A DNA stretch of 64,000 nt from Siphonodentalium dalli (Eukaryota > Mollusca > Scaphopoda > Gadilida > Siphonodentaliidae): the NCBI GenBank assembly GCA_032622095.1, contig CP136061.1, positions 129,902,754-129,966,753 on the forward strand, given 5' to 3'. The stretch's first letter is position 1. Every line of letters starts with the position of its first letter. This document shows positions 47,614 to 57,779 of this stretch, piece after piece. Under the pieces are notes generated by a model that made no database searches, had not been told where the DNA came from, and saw only the letters and a program-made list of their open reading frames with translations. The translations under genes were made by a program, and so were the position numbers.

Positions 47614-50600
47614 TATACACATACACACCCTCGTACATATACATATACACATATATATACATATGTTAATCAAGTGTTGGTCAGCTACTCTGGAAGACAG
47701 TACATACGGTAGATCAAAATTACAGAGAACTGGTGATTGAGTGGGGGAGTAGGTCCATAAGTGGGAAGCCAGTAGATTACTAAACTGCGTAGTTCATATA
47801 TTTACCGGTGTATATACTAAGGCAATTTGAAGTCCTTCCTTGAGGATATATTTTGTTTTAAATTCAGTTATCGAAACGCTTTGTTGCTACAATATATTGC
47901 TGAATTATATCGAACAGTTTCTTATTACTTTTGAACGAGATATATGGTATTCCGAACAGAACTTCGTTAATGTCGAGAATTTCAAGGCTCTCGCGGGTCA
48001 ATTTATAAGCGAGGACGGCTCGCTCAGATTGATACAAGGGGCAACTAAAGAAATAATGAAAGGCGTCTTCGGATGGGTTTCCACAGAAGCACACAGGGCT
48101 GTCGGAGATATAATTATTAAACATATCAGAGCGGAGTTCACTACATCTATTTCGGATGCGACAGTGTAGGATACTGTTTTTTCGTTGTCCTGTGTAGAAG
48201 TACAAAGGAGGGGCAGGTGAGGGGTCCAATAGTTGCAAATTAGTTTTAAATATAGAGAATTGGCCAACGTCAGTGATTATTTTGGGAAGTTTATTCCACT
48301 CAGTGGTTGCCGACGGGAAAAAAGACTTTTTGTAATGTTCTGTATTACAGAAATATGAATAAAATTTGCCGGGTCGCCTCAAGTTGTAACCCGACACCTC
48401 GTTTGCCCTAGGGGGAAGTGTAGATGCTAGATAAGATGGGGCTTGTTCGTTTACTATTTTATAGACTAGTTGCAGTTTGTGTATCTGTCGCCTTCTACCG
48501 AGAGAAGGCCACCCCACTTCCTGCAGAACTGTGTTATTAGATGCAGAGCGAGTGGTGCCACTGATAATCCGCCCAGCTTCAATGTGTAGTCGATCGAGCT
48601 TATCCAGGAGATATTGCGGTGCGCTGTCCCACACTACGTCTGAGTAATCAAATAGGGGTAGTATATACGTTTTATAGATAATTTCAATTATTTTTCTGTC
48701 AAGTTGGTACTTCAGGCGCCTTAGTTGAGCTAGTCGAGATGCAATTCGATTTACCAGGCCGTCGATATGGGCATTCCAATTGAGGTTTGACTGTAGTTCC
48801 AGACCAAGGTGTTTATGCGTGTCAACAAACGATATTGTTTCATCGACGAACTTAAGTTCTGGGTGTTTTGTTTTCGGGGTCATTAATGAGTAGAAAATTC
48901 CAACCGTTTTTGTCGGGTTAAAGCTGAACAACCATTTTCGGGACCATGTCGATATTTTTTCAATATCACTATTCATAGCGGTTTCTAATAATTTGATGTC
49001 ATAATGGCTGTTCGTAATGCAAGTGTCATCGGCATACATTCTAGTATCAGATTCTATATTGTCGGCTAAGTCATTGATATAAACAAGGAACAGGAAAGGT
49101 CCAAGGATCGAGCCCTGTGGCACACCGGAAGGGATGACCTCATATTCGGAATAAGCATCATTGACTAATACTCTTTGTTTTCTATTGTTTAAGTAGTCTT
49201 CGAGCCAATATAATGTGTTTCCTTCTAAACCATAAGCGCTCAACTTATGAATCAGTCCCCTGTGCCAAACTCTTTCGAATGCTTTAGAGATATCGCAAAA
49301 TATAGAACAAGTAAATAAACCTTTATCAAGGGATTGACACAGGTTATGATATAAATCTACTAACTGATATGTTGTGTTATGACCTTGGAGAAAACCCGAT
49401 TGATGGAAGTACAGGAGTTTGTTTTCAATAAAGAATTCGCTCATCTGTTTAAGAACCACTTTCTCGAAAATTTTGGCGAGGCACGGTAAAAGGGAAATTG
49501 GGCGATAGTTTTTCGAATCAGCAGGATCATCTTTCTTGAAAATAGGAATGACGTTTGCAAACTTCCATGCTGCAGGGAATTTCGATGTGTTAATTGATTT
49601 TCTAAAAATAAGAACCAGTGGGCGTGCAATAGATTTTGCTGTATCGCGGAGCATTCTAACACTTATCCCGTCATGTCCATGGGCTTTGTTTAGCTTGAAT
49701 GATTTGATAGCCGATTCTACGTCGGTTTCTGTAAAAACCAAATTTGGCATTATTTTTTTGCAACGCTTTGGAAAGATTGTGATGCTATGTTTGGAGTCAT
49801 TAATGGTTGAATTTGCAATGAAGCTCTTGTTTAGTATTACTGCTTTTTCAGCATCACTAGTTGCATATGAGTGGCCGTTTGCTGTTATGCTGCCTGTGGA
49901 GCTATATAGTGGAGGGATAGTCTTAGATCTTTTCTTATTCAGGAGGTAGTTTATTATTCTCCAGAAGTCTCTCGGGTTGGAGGATTCTCTTATTCGCTCT
50001 TCCAAATTTTCGTCGAATTTGATTTTCGCATGTTTTTTCATGTTGTTAATTTTATTTCGGATATTTTTGAACTCTCTCCATAATATCGGTTTGTTAGTTT
50101 TCAGCGCTTTTTTTCTCACTCTGTCACGCTTTTTTATCTCGCGACGAATGTCTGAATTAAACCAAATTTTGTCTGATGTTCTCACTGTTACAGTTGATTG
50201 TGGGATTGTTTTCTCCATTATAGATAAGAATTCCGTATGGAAATTTTCGACTGCTTTATTTACATCTGTTGTGTGATTTATGAGATCATCCCAGTCTACT
50301 GATTCGAGTAAGCTATTTGCATGTGAAAAGTTAGCCTTTCTATAATTCCACACCTTTCTTTCGAATGACGAGGACGAGGACGAGGACTATTCCAAAGTCT
50401 GAGTGAAGTCCCGCTTAGGGGCGGGACGCCTCCAATGGCCATCTTGCACAGGCGATCGTATCCGCTCGCGATTCTAGAAAAGACAGCGCTGTCATTATGC
50501 GCACTTCCACATTAATTAAATGAAAGCAATGCTGCATAAAAAATTTGTCATGGACTCAGCCAGTGTGCCATATATGTGTCAACTAAGGTCGCTTTGCGTG

Positions 50601-53600
50601 GTAAAAGTGAAAAGTGAAAGTGGAAATTCGGAAAATCCTATTGCAAATGAAAGTACAATTTTTGGAATTTCGCGGCAGATTGAGAGAATCTATACTATTG
50701 AAAGTGAATTTACGATTCCTGGAATTCTATTAGATATCGTGACTCTGCTCGTTTTCGTGATCATAGGTTATATAGGGCCTACATGACCACGAAAACGAGT
50801 AGAGTTGAGTCACGATACATCCATCGGTACAAACACATTGTGTATACGATACAATTTTGACTTGATGAACAGAAAATAAAAGATCGCGGTTACTACAACA
50901 GAACAGACACGCGCACTCCAATTAAAATTACCCATAATTCACTTCACTACACCAGGGGCTCCTAATGGGTTATACATTATTTTCAGGCTATCCGATTATT
51001 TATATTTTCAACAACATATTATTACACCGGCGACTTTAAAGTTTACAATTTCAGCCTGTCATGACTCTATCGATACGATTGAGTCATATTTTCAAAAACA
51101 TATTATACACCGGTGGCGTTAACTTTACAAGTTCAGCATCTACGTGATTCTATCGGTACGATTGAGTAAGGTACAAAAAAAAATCTCACACGATGCATTC
51201 GCCCAGTCGACCACACAACTTACACCACCTTGTGGCGTAATGAGAATCACTCACTTCGCCGCATGATCATATTAATAGTTAAATCTGATGGCTATTCGAA
51301 TAAATCGTCCGACTCGATCGTAAAAAAAATCTAAATTATTTGCGGGGCCGATCGTGCGATAAAATGTCGTACGATTTGCCACCGCACACGCTACGATTTG
51401 ACCCGTAACCAGTGCCCGATATTTGTCGTACGACATATATCCCATCGTGTGCGGCACGCTTAATGGAGCTACTTGTCAATGATAATTTATTTTAAAAAAT
51501 GGTTAACGGTTAATATAGAATTATGGAAAATATTATACTGTAACTAAATAATCGGAATATTGAATACTGTTTTATATTAATGATCTATGAATACGTATAT
51601 GTGCATGGTTTCTAATACATATGTACAATTTGGACTGTGTGGTGAATAATTATATATAAATGCTTTCTTTTCCTTTTTTAAAACAGGAAAATGCCCGAAG
51701 AACTGCGTATTCAGTCAGGCTAACGGTTGGGGTGCCTACATGGATTTCAGCGTGCCATATGGTAGGGGATTAAGAGGACTGGTGTCCGTCCATAGTAATG
51801 GATACGAGTAAGTATATAGAGTGTAGGGTGTTGCTTTAGAACAGAAGTTGCTTCCAAGATGGAGCATTGTCGGATTTATCATTTTCGTCTGCATGGATCA
51901 TTCTCTAATAGAGTTGTCTATCTTGTCGATTTTTATATCTGTCACAGCAACGGTTAAATATGGTCTATCTCTTCCCGGCAAGTTTTATAGATTCCAGAGT
52001 ATAAAATAATACATACGAATACAGGACACTTGTCCCGAAAAACTTGTATCTAATTTTATTTAGAATTATGAACAACAAATCTGCTCTAAAATATTCGAGC
52101 GTACCCGGATATAACTATCTCGGCACCATCGATCAAGACAAATTTCATTTCGGCGAATATATTTACCGCGAATTACGACCGAAATAAACCACTTTATAGT
52201 ATGCCTTTATAGACAATCTGGCAGGGTAACCCGGCGATACCCAGATTGAAGTGACGTGGAACCCTCCGTGGTGGACATTAGTTGTGAATGCATGGACAAT
52301 GATCATGCTCAAAGTGTTACTCTCATATATTTTATACCCAAAAGGGCATCGGAAAATGTCATTCCCATACATGGATTATAAGCAGCGGCTCACATTGTCA
52401 GAATGATTGACATTTGTTTATTACGATTAATTAGTCCCGCGAGTAAATAAATATTTATTTACAACCTCGCATACTTCAGATGTTTTATCTTTTTCTCTTT
52501 TTTTTTGGTACACTCTACGTGCATGGTTGGAATACCCAGCAATAGTAGATGATTGCCACATGAATTCTTCCCTATTGGATAATGAATATATTTAACTAGC
52601 TGATGTGCCCGACTTCGTCCGGGCTATTTAGGAATTTATTTGTGATCGCCTGGGCAGAATATACAGCGTCTGAACAAAAACAAAACTATGGTTCGATCGA
52701 TCCAGAAACATGCCTATATGAGCGTATATCCGCAAGGTCAAGGACACGGTCGCACTTAAAACTGGACCCACCAATATTGTTCCCGAGATCAAAGTAGGCC
52801 TACATACCAAATTTGAATCAGATCGGTCGAGCAGTTTTCGAGTCTATAACACACACACATACATTCATACATTCATACTTACTTTCATACATTCATTCAT
52901 ACATACATTCATACATTCATACATTCATACATTCATACATTCATACATTCATACATTCATACATTCATTCATACATACATTCATACATACATACACACAT
53001 TCACACATGCATACATACACACATTCATACATACACAGAGACAGAAGTTACAAAATATATAATAGAAAATATTCCAATCGACAGATAAACAAGCTGGTGC
53101 ATGGAACATTTGTCTAAAAGTATATATATCAAGACGTGGGTTATACAGCATAATTGTTGAATATGCGAAGGAAACGCACTGGACCATCTGTAAAATATCA
53201 GATTTAAAAAAAAATTATGTTTGAAGTGTTAAGACATTCAGACAAATGTTAAATTGTCTAAAATTTTCGTGGTTCATGGCTAATCTGAACGACTCGAGGA
53301 CATATATAGTGTATATGTGAAATATTTTAATGGTGGCGTTTCTCAAACCCTTTCTCAGATCGATCAACGCGAAAATGACTATATGTTTCTTAACGGCATT
53401 TTTTTGCCCTATTATATACGCGCCTGCCTTAAGTTATGGAACTATATATACTACCATAATTTAAAGAGGTGAGTGCATAGCACCGGTGCAAATGATGGTT
53501 TATTTGTGGGTGCGCGATACAAGCCCCTGTGATTTTTTTTGCACCATCAATATCATAAGCAAATAAGCATGATCACTTAACAGGGAGGGGGTTCGCTTTG

Positions 53601-53863
53601 ATCGATAACTAAACTCGCTGTATTTGTAATTACTCGATTCTCAATTGTAGATTTGTTTATCATAGCATTTTTCTTGAACGTGAAACAATAAAGCACATTT
53701 CTCAGATATTTTTATTCCCTATGTGATAAAATTAAAAGCATTTTTAACACTGTTGGAGGAAAAACTGTCTGTTTAAGCTCACTAGTGCTATAACACATCT
53801 CACCGTTCCGATTTCAGGGACAGGAGATATGTATGGGAATCCTGCGAATACACAAACTGTTAA
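36572..53863 (+). CDS. Dermatopontin-family extracellular matrix protein (four visible exons)
   Basis: Exons 36572-36752, 44457-44591, 51687-51807 and 53818-53863 join with matching phases (1, 1, 2), each intron having a gt donor and ag acceptor, into about 160 codons ending TAA. The family signature D-R-x-W appears three times: [18 protein letters not shown] and [10 protein letters not shown]. Other landmarks are FNFNC, FQCPG, KCPKNC and a final CEYTNC, giving eight cysteines that could pair as in dermatopontins. Family members are secreted, cross-linking matrix proteins, including shell-matrix proteins in molluscs. The signal peptide is not in these exons; a candidate exon lies at 34157-34250. 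Introns of 7.7 and 7.1 kb are filled with antisense LINEs. No break in any exon, so the gene looks functional. Confidence 0.88.
37191..37640 (-). pseudogene. RLE endonuclease domain of the LINE
   Basis: 149-codon open remnant, the C-terminal end of the RLE-type LINE protein. The PD-x13-D motif and the following AVPSD and IIPP(T)I landmarks are intact. The family cuts the target DNA strand that primes reverse transcription. Upstream frames are shifted relative to this one. Confidence 0.75.
38751..40627 (-). mobile_element. Jockey/CR1-type LINE copy 1, nested in the RLE-type LINE
   Basis: 5'-truncated copy flanked by an exact 14 bp target duplication, GAAGAGGTGCGTTA, at 38737-38750 and 40628-40641. 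It splits the host LINE between its HLF and YMDG codons. It encodes [28 protein letters not shown] and a frameshifted SGVPPQGS, then is itself interrupted at 39382-39872, continues with YVNDIHQDL, and ends with [13 protein letters not shown] (39100) and the family 3' end (ggggcac near 38795). Dead. Confidence 0.92.
39382..39872. mobile_element. TTAA-flanked MITE inside LINE copy 1
   Basis: TTAA at both ends (39382-39385 and 39869-39872), terminal repeats AGGTACTCAACCCG, and arms of about 180 bp with moderate divergence. Removing it restores the LINE codons TAC-GTT-AAC-GAT (YVND) exactly. TTAA duplication is typical of piggyBac- and Kolobok-type elements. Non-coding. Confidence 0.92.
42000..42370. 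repeat. Dispersed repeat with gtaacc-ggttac words
   Basis: Three partial tandem copies of an accagtaacccggttac...gcgccctg plus T-tract motif (42020-42060, 42110-42175, 42350-42375). A related inverted copy lies at 57488-57560. No gene. Confidence 0.65.
42858..42937 (+). repeat. Short tandem duplication
   Basis: A cgtatacattccatttttca motif of about 37 bp occurs twice in a row. Confidence 0.8.
43181..44110 (-). mobile_element. Jockey/CR1-type LINE copy 2, 3' fragment
   Basis: Minus-strand remnant of the same LINE family: [18 protein letters not shown] (near 44050), then a 164-codon frame (43970-43476) with TWNKLPDIV and the C-terminal CDCG...[11 protein letters not shown] box, where the final Cys has become Tyr. 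The 3' end (43181-43260) matches those of copies 1 and 3. It lies in the first large dermatopontin intron, antisense to the gene. Confidence 0.88.
44457..44591 (+). other. Dermatopontin exon B
   Basis: Acceptor tttaag, donor gtgcgt. Encodes [16 protein letters not shown], a YSRHDNG loop and the second D-R-R-W repeat, closely resembling the central dermatopontin repeat. Confidence 0.88.
44592..46440. other. Intron sequence, no gene recognised
   Basis: Unique-looking intron of the dermatopontin gene. Contains a small hairpin (CTGAAGTTGT / ACAACTTCAG, within 46012-46040) and ccaac-ggaaat words of the dispersed repeat seen at 56.5 kb (45010-45050). Confidence 0.5.
46441..47212. other. G+C-richer segment, unidentified
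   Basis: 46500-46900 is clearly richer in G+C than its surroundings and has overlapping open frames of 60-67 codons on both strands. No motif recognised. It may be a degenerate transposon fragment. Confidence 0.4.
47520..47665. repeat. TA/CATA microsatellite
   Basis: (CATA)n flanking a (TA)n core at about 47569-47611, in the 3' UTR of LINE copy 3. Open frames on both strands here arise from the repeat. Confidence 0.95.
47864..50353 (-). CDS. LINE reverse transcriptase ORF (partial)
   Basis: 829 codons without a break. The frame opens upstream of the first ATG; the codon at 50353 is GTG, so this is a truncated protein, not a true start. Reverse transcriptase motifs are in order: [11 protein letters not shown] (about 222), YRPISLL (about 283), [11 protein letters not shown] (about 352), [14 protein letters not shown] (about 409) and the catalytic YADDT (about 440). 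A C-terminal CFCG...[11 protein letters not shown] zinc-like box lies near 765. The usual SKAFD is SKAFE here. The apurinic endonuclease domain is missing, so the copy cannot move by itself. An uninterrupted frame this long indicates a young insertion. Confidence 0.9.
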   Translation of the reverse strand: MWNYRKANFSHANSLLESVDWDDLINHTTDVNKAVENFHTEFLSIMEKTIPQSTVTVRTSDKIWFNSDIRREIKKRDRVRKKALKTNKPILWREFKNIRNKINNMKKHAKIKFDENLEERIRESSNPRDFWRIINYLLNKKRSKTIPPLYSSTGSITANGHSYATSDAEKAVILNKSFIANSTINDSKHSITIFPKRCKKIMPNLVFTETDVESAIKSFKLNKAHGHDGISVRMLRDTAKSIARPLVLIFRKSINTSKFPAAWKFANVIPIFKKDDPADSKNYRPISLLPCLAKIFEKVVLKQMSEFFIENKLLYFHQSGFLQGHNTTYQLVDLYHNLCQSLDKGLFTCSIFCDISKAFERVWHRGLIHKLSAYGLEGNTLYWLEDYLNNRKQRVLVNDAYSEYEVIPSGVPQGSILGPFLFLVYINDLADNIESDTRMYADDTCITNSHYDIKLLETAMNSDIEKISTWSRKWLFSFNPTKTVGIFYSLMTPKTKHPELKFVDETISFVDTHKHLGLELQSNLNWNAHIDGLVNRIASRLAQLRRLKYQLDRKIIEIIYKTYILPLFDYSDVVWDSAPQYLLDKLDRLHIEAGRIISGTTRSASNNTVLQEVGWPSLGRRRQIHKLQLVYKIVNEQAPSYLASTLPPRANEVSGYNLRRPGKFYSYFCNTEHYKKSFFPSATTEWNKLPKIITDVGQFSIFKTNLQLLDPSPAPPLYFYTGQRKNSILHCRIRNRCSELRSDMFNNYISDSPVCFCGNPSEDAFHYFFSCPLYQSERAVLAYKLTRESLEILDINEVLFGIPYISFKSNKKLFDIIQQYIVATKRFDN
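50736..50815. repeat. Hairpin, ~30 bp arms
   Basis: Inverted ctcgttttcgtg / cacgaaaacgag cores with flanking tcgtgact / agtcacga, around a short tatagggcct centre. Confidence 0.8.
51003..51172 (+). repeat. ~85 bp tandem duplication
   Basis: Two diverged copies from ttttcaa-aacatatta to cgatacgattgagt / cggtacgattgagt. Confidence 0.8.
51687..51807 (+). other. Dermatopontin exon C
   Basis: Acceptor after tccttttttaaaacag; donor gtaagt. Encodes KCPKNC and a Gly/Tyr-rich stretch ending VSVHSNGY. Confidence 0.86.
52595..53075 (+). repeat. gacttcgtccgggc-family repeat with ACATTCAT microsatellite
   Basis: Starts tagctgatgtgcccgacttc, ends with atcggtcgagcagttttcg, a (CATA/CATT)n tract (52848-53030) and ttacaaaatatataatag. 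The same head and tail recur at 56-61 kb. Open frames in the microsatellite are not genes. Confidence 0.8.
53818..53863 (+). other. Dermatopontin terminal exon D
   Basis: Acceptor after ccgttccgatttcag. Completes a split Glu codon, then [14 protein letters not shown] and TAA: the third repeat and last two cysteines. An AATAAA lies at 53965-53970. Confidence 0.85.
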
Positions 53864-54269
53864 TCGGATTAAAGGAGCTATACACGGGAGTACTATTACT
53901 GAAGATTTGTTGATAAATCACTTGTTATATATGAATCGATTTTAAATGTACTGAAAGTCATTTTGAATAAATCGATTTTAAATGAAAGTCTCGATGGTTT
54001 GTTTTGTATGTCAAAGATCTTAGCCAGCCCGGCGCTCACACTTGCGTCAGAGACCCTTCCAGTCATTTAATTTTAACGCCTTTTGGAGAAAAGGATATCC
54101 CATTTTTCTTGATAGTCTGTTTCGGATTATGTAAATCATATCATGAATCTCTACTCTGACTAACGCTCGTATAGAGATCATATTCAATCAGTACAAAACC
54201 TATCTTGTAACTGTTTTGATGTTTTGACACCGAACCTAATTATCAAGTTGAAAACATAACGCGAGGAAT

Positions 54270-54609
54270 ATATTTCTTAGTTATTATCTGTTCCTTAATG
54301 ATGTACTTCACTGAATGTGAAGGTCCCAACTCGAAATTGCATGCTTTTCTGAAACTTTTCTAAGCAGAAATCGCAATAAAAATTGAATTAATTGCCCAGG
54401 AGAAATTAATTCCACAATTGTAGGCGACGTAGGGATTGTAGTTTGGGGGGGGCTAACCCCGGGATGGTCGAATAGACCGAGGGGTCTATTCCTTCACCAC
54501 TTCACCCGACGTAAAGCCGCTCGGTCACTTAAATCGTGAAATTTCGAGTTATGACCTTCACCTACAGTGAAGTACATTCTAAGGACCGGATAATAACTTA
54601 ACAATACGA
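54270..54609. mobile_element. Foldback element, ~75 bp arms
   Basis: Inverted arms share gttattatc, gtacttcactg and gtgaaggtc-aactcgaaat. A small hairpin (gaatagacc / ggtctattc) lies in the centre. Ends and target duplication not fixed. Confidence 0.75.
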
Positions 54610-54672
54610 ATAAACGTCGCAGTATACCGACGGCTCGGAATTAAATTATTTGATATTTGAGTGGACAAAAGT

Positions 54673-55552
54673 CACCCCATGCATCCGGATATGCTCGTAG
54701 CGGAAGACATGCTCGTAGCGGAATAACCACATGGCCCGCGATTTGCACATCGTATTTAGTTGTAAGTTATTTCATAAAAAAACGGTTTACTTTACCTTGA
54801 TTTTTTTTAAACGTTAACAGCGATAATCGGTCTACAGAAATGAGCGGTTGTGGTTTCCGCAATTTGCATATTGCTGTTCGATAATCGGGTTTTATACGAA
54901 AATTATGACCTGAAATACTTACTCGATATAAGTTTTATCAAATTTTAATGAATCCTTGCATTGACACATTATATAACATACAGTCTCTCAAAGTATGATA
55001 TCTTAGCTTCAAAATGAACTGGACATGTTTGCGATGTCAATCATATTAGTGCCCGAAAAATTAGTTTCCATGGATTGATTTTGGGGCATGTCTATAGCAA
55101 ACGTAAAATCACTGCTATAGACATGCCATATTTTCTTGCTATGACCTGCATATATGGTAATTTTTTACTATGAAAAATGTAGAAACATGACTGAAAATGT
55201 TGTCTATTATATTAAGGGAATATCCGCGGAAATAGCAATGTATGCAAAAACTATGTTGTCTGGGCTGTTACCACAGAAATCATAATTTTATGTAAGAAAT
55301 GCAAATTTTTGCCACAATGTTTGGCCTAACTTCGCTATAAAATGGGATTAAACTGCGTCCACGTTTAAAGAAGTTTGATGTACAGTTGGGGTAAATTATA
55401 GCCACAAATAGTACCACCACCGTCAACCACTGGTTTGTGTTGGTTTCGGTGCAACATGTGTTTAACCGTGAATGGTGTGCAAATCGCGGGCCATGTGGTT
55501 ATTTCGCTACGGGCATGTCTTCCGCTACGAGCATATCCGGATGCATGGGGTG
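54673..55552. mobile_element. 880 bp DNA element, 79 bp terminal repeats, 5 bp target duplication
   Basis: Terminal inverted repeats of about 79 bp with three mismatches, beginning CACCCCATGCATCCGG, flanked on both sides by AAAGT (54668-54672 and 55553-55557). CAC-type ends with a 5 bp duplication resemble Transib-like elements, but no transposase is present. A perfect 15 bp hairpin (GGCATGTCTATAGCA, 55085-55127) sits almost exactly at its centre. Confidence 0.9.
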
Positions 55553-55557
55553 AAAGT

Positions 55558-55958
55558 GTGGCGTTTGTTTCAAATAAATGCGAGTAGATGCACTACCGAC
55601 GAAGAATGGGAGTGGGTAACACGAATCATTATTGTAGATGCGTCAGACATGCGACCAAAGCCCGCTCCGAGCAATCGGAGGCCGCTCCGAGCAGCCAACG
55701 AGGCACTTCGAGTTTTTGAGTAATTTTTGGAGACGGGGGAATTTAGAACTCCACACCCAACAAAGATTCCGGACAAATGGAGAGGTATGTATTATCTGTT
55801 TTAGGTTTGCCCAGCAATATGGTTATTCTCCAGCACGCAGTGGGTGGTGGAACGACAGAGAAAACGATATAATGCTGTTTGACGAAAATACCGGCACTTT
55901 TGACAAAACATACATTATTTTTGCACGGAAAAATACATTACTTGCTATCTACGATTAA
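55558..55958 (+). pseudogene. Unidentified degenerate coding region
   Basis: Protein-like frame: about 54 codons with TDEEWEWVTRIIIVDASDM and RRPLRAANEALRVFE, an in-frame TAA (55721), more codons in the same frame (EFRTPHPTKIPDKW), then a +1 shift into about 50 codons with FAQQYGYSP, WWNDREND and a final ARKNTLLAIYD-stop. Taking out the 880 bp element and one AAAGT also makes the frame continue into 54612-54672. I recognise no family. It could be a dead host gene, transposon gene or viral remnant; being a chance open frame is also possible. Confidence 0.35.
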
Positions 55959-56189
55959 ACGTACTTGAAGCCAAATATTATTAGGTGTCTGCAAAACGGG
56001 ACCACCCCGTATCACCTGTCGACACAAGAGGAGCATGTGGCTAATTGTAACATGTTTTAATTTAGCCAAGTCAACTGTGAGAATGTGTACAACAATCAAA
56101 AGATAATCATTATTTTCATATTATCAGCAACCCTATATATATCCAAAAATATTGATGTCTCCTTCCTGGAACTCTAGTATCTATATATA

Positions 56190-56400
56190 TATATATATAT
56201 ATCCTAGCAGGTGACCCGACTTCGTCCGGGCTTTGACCTTGAATTGACCGTTTTGAAGGTCAGGTCGGAGTCGCGATTTGACCCGTCCAAAACACTCCCC
56301 GGACAAAATTATCCTTAGGTATCAAATTTCGTCGAAATCCTTCCAGCTGTTTTCCCGGCCATAGCTAACAGACAGACAGAAGTCCCAAAATATATATTAG
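56190..56400 (+). repeat. gacccgacttcgtccgggc-family repeat
   Basis: Begins ctagcaggtgacccgacttc, has the ttgaccttgaattgaccg interior and ends with caaaatatatattag. A (TA)n tract precedes it (56179-56201). Confidence 0.8.
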
Positions 56401-56449
56401 ATCATTTCTGGGTTCCCTTTTCAAGGTGAAGGTCACTTCGGGCGCAAAT

Positions 56450-57260
56450 GTAACCAGGGATGTGGCTAGAGGGGGGTGTGGGGTGTCTCGCCCCCCCCCC
56501 AACTTTGGTCGAAATTTTCAACAGTTGGAAATTTCATACCTGCCAAAACATTAGTTGGAATGGTCATCAGTTGGAAAGTTTCCAACCTTAGGGGGGTGAC
56601 AGGTTGGAAATTTCCAACACTTGGAAAGCTTGTGTCCTGGTCCTCCCCCGTGGCTAGTCAAACCTGTTACTAAATTTAAGAAAACAATATTGTCATACAT
56701 TTGGTCAACATTGTCATTGGAATTGTCATCATTTGAACATTTTCCAACCTAAGTGGGGGGGGGGTGTCAGGTTTTAAATTTCCAACTCTAAGAAGACTTG
56801 AGGCTAGTCTAGATGCTAGGATTTTGCGATTTTCTTGTTCAGATTTCAAAATTTTCGGACACCGGGCCGAACCATGGTCGGCCCGGTGTGTCACTGTTCC
56901 TCCCTCGTGACCAATACAAAGCTGCTAATTAGTTTAACAAAACAATAGTTGAGTACATTCGGTCAAACTTGTGGACTGAAATGGTCATCAGTTGGAGAAT
57001 TTTCCAACCTAAGAGGGAGTATGAGGTTTGAAATTTCCAACACTAGGGAAGCTTCAGTTGAGGCCAGTCTAGATGCTAGGATTTGCGTAGGAAATATAGT
57101 TTTCAAAATTTTCTCACACCGGGCTGAACAAACATGGACGGACACAATGTCCTGGTCTCTCACCCGTAGCCGTGTGCATTTGCCTGGAGTAGGCTACTAG
57201 ATGTTAGGATTTATGCAATTCTCAGGTTAAAGTATCTGAATTTTCTCATACCGGGCATAT
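56450..57260 (+). repeat. ~250 bp tandem repeat, about three copies
   Basis: Repeated order: ggtcatcagttgga, ttttccaacctaag, G run, ggtt-gaaatttccaac, ctagatgctaggattt, and aaaattttc-cacaccgggc. The first copy is partial. Related words occur at 19.6, 45.0 and 62.8 kb. Confidence 0.8.
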
Positions 57261-57779
57261 ATAACAACATAGTTTATGAATACATAGGATATTAGGCCTG
57301 AGGACTGATGTGCAAGGGGGTGCAACTGGAATTATGCAAAACTTGTGTTTGGTCTGTGATTCTGATTCAAGGGTGGGGGGGGGGTTGCAAATGAATGTTT
57401 GGTGCCTGATTCTGATTCAAGGGGGTGCAATTGGAATTTCCCAAGGTGGACACCCCCCAACAGAGACCCTCTAGCCACATCCCTGAATGTAACCCAGTAA
57501 CTGGTTACATATGCGTCGTATTTTTTTTCTGCACCAAAATCTGCCATATATGTGTCTGTACAGACACAACACGCTCATGTCTGGACACATACACGCTCTT
57601 TATCAACGACACTGCGGATACGAACGCTCTTTATCACGCGATTAACCCATGAACTACCCATGCGGTGGCGGGGGATTGGAGCATGAGTGCTCTGACGTTC
57701 CCAGAAGCGGTGCGATGACATTCCATCTGGGGTTTTACCCTTATAGATAGGAAGTTTGGGCTCAATCCGTCCGACAGTT

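Larger units (their letters stand above)
47213..50366 (-). mobile_element. Jockey/CR1-type LINE copy 3, 5'-truncated
   Basis: Longest copy of the family, antisense in the second large dermatopontin intron. It starts inside the linker between endonuclease and reverse transcriptase (50366) and ends with the same aataaaata(c/t)gttt 3' terminus as copies 1 and 2. The 3' UTR carries a TA/CATA microsatellite. A short gaggac repeat lies just outside the 5' end; no target duplication was found. Confidence 0.92.

Noticed and set aside
47470-47740. Open frames on both strands near 47.5-47.7 kb
   Set aside because: They are translations of a TA/CATA microsatellite.
50520-50786. 88-codon frame upstream of LINE copy 3
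   Set aside because: No motif, and its 3' part is one arm of a hairpin repeat.
52848-53030. Regular short repeats that could suggest a CRISPR array
   Set aside because: Units are 4-8 bp with no unique spacers; it is a microsatellite in animal DNA.
52813-53088. 91-codon frame rich in His, Ser and Ile
   Set aside because: Translation of a CATA/CATT microsatellite.
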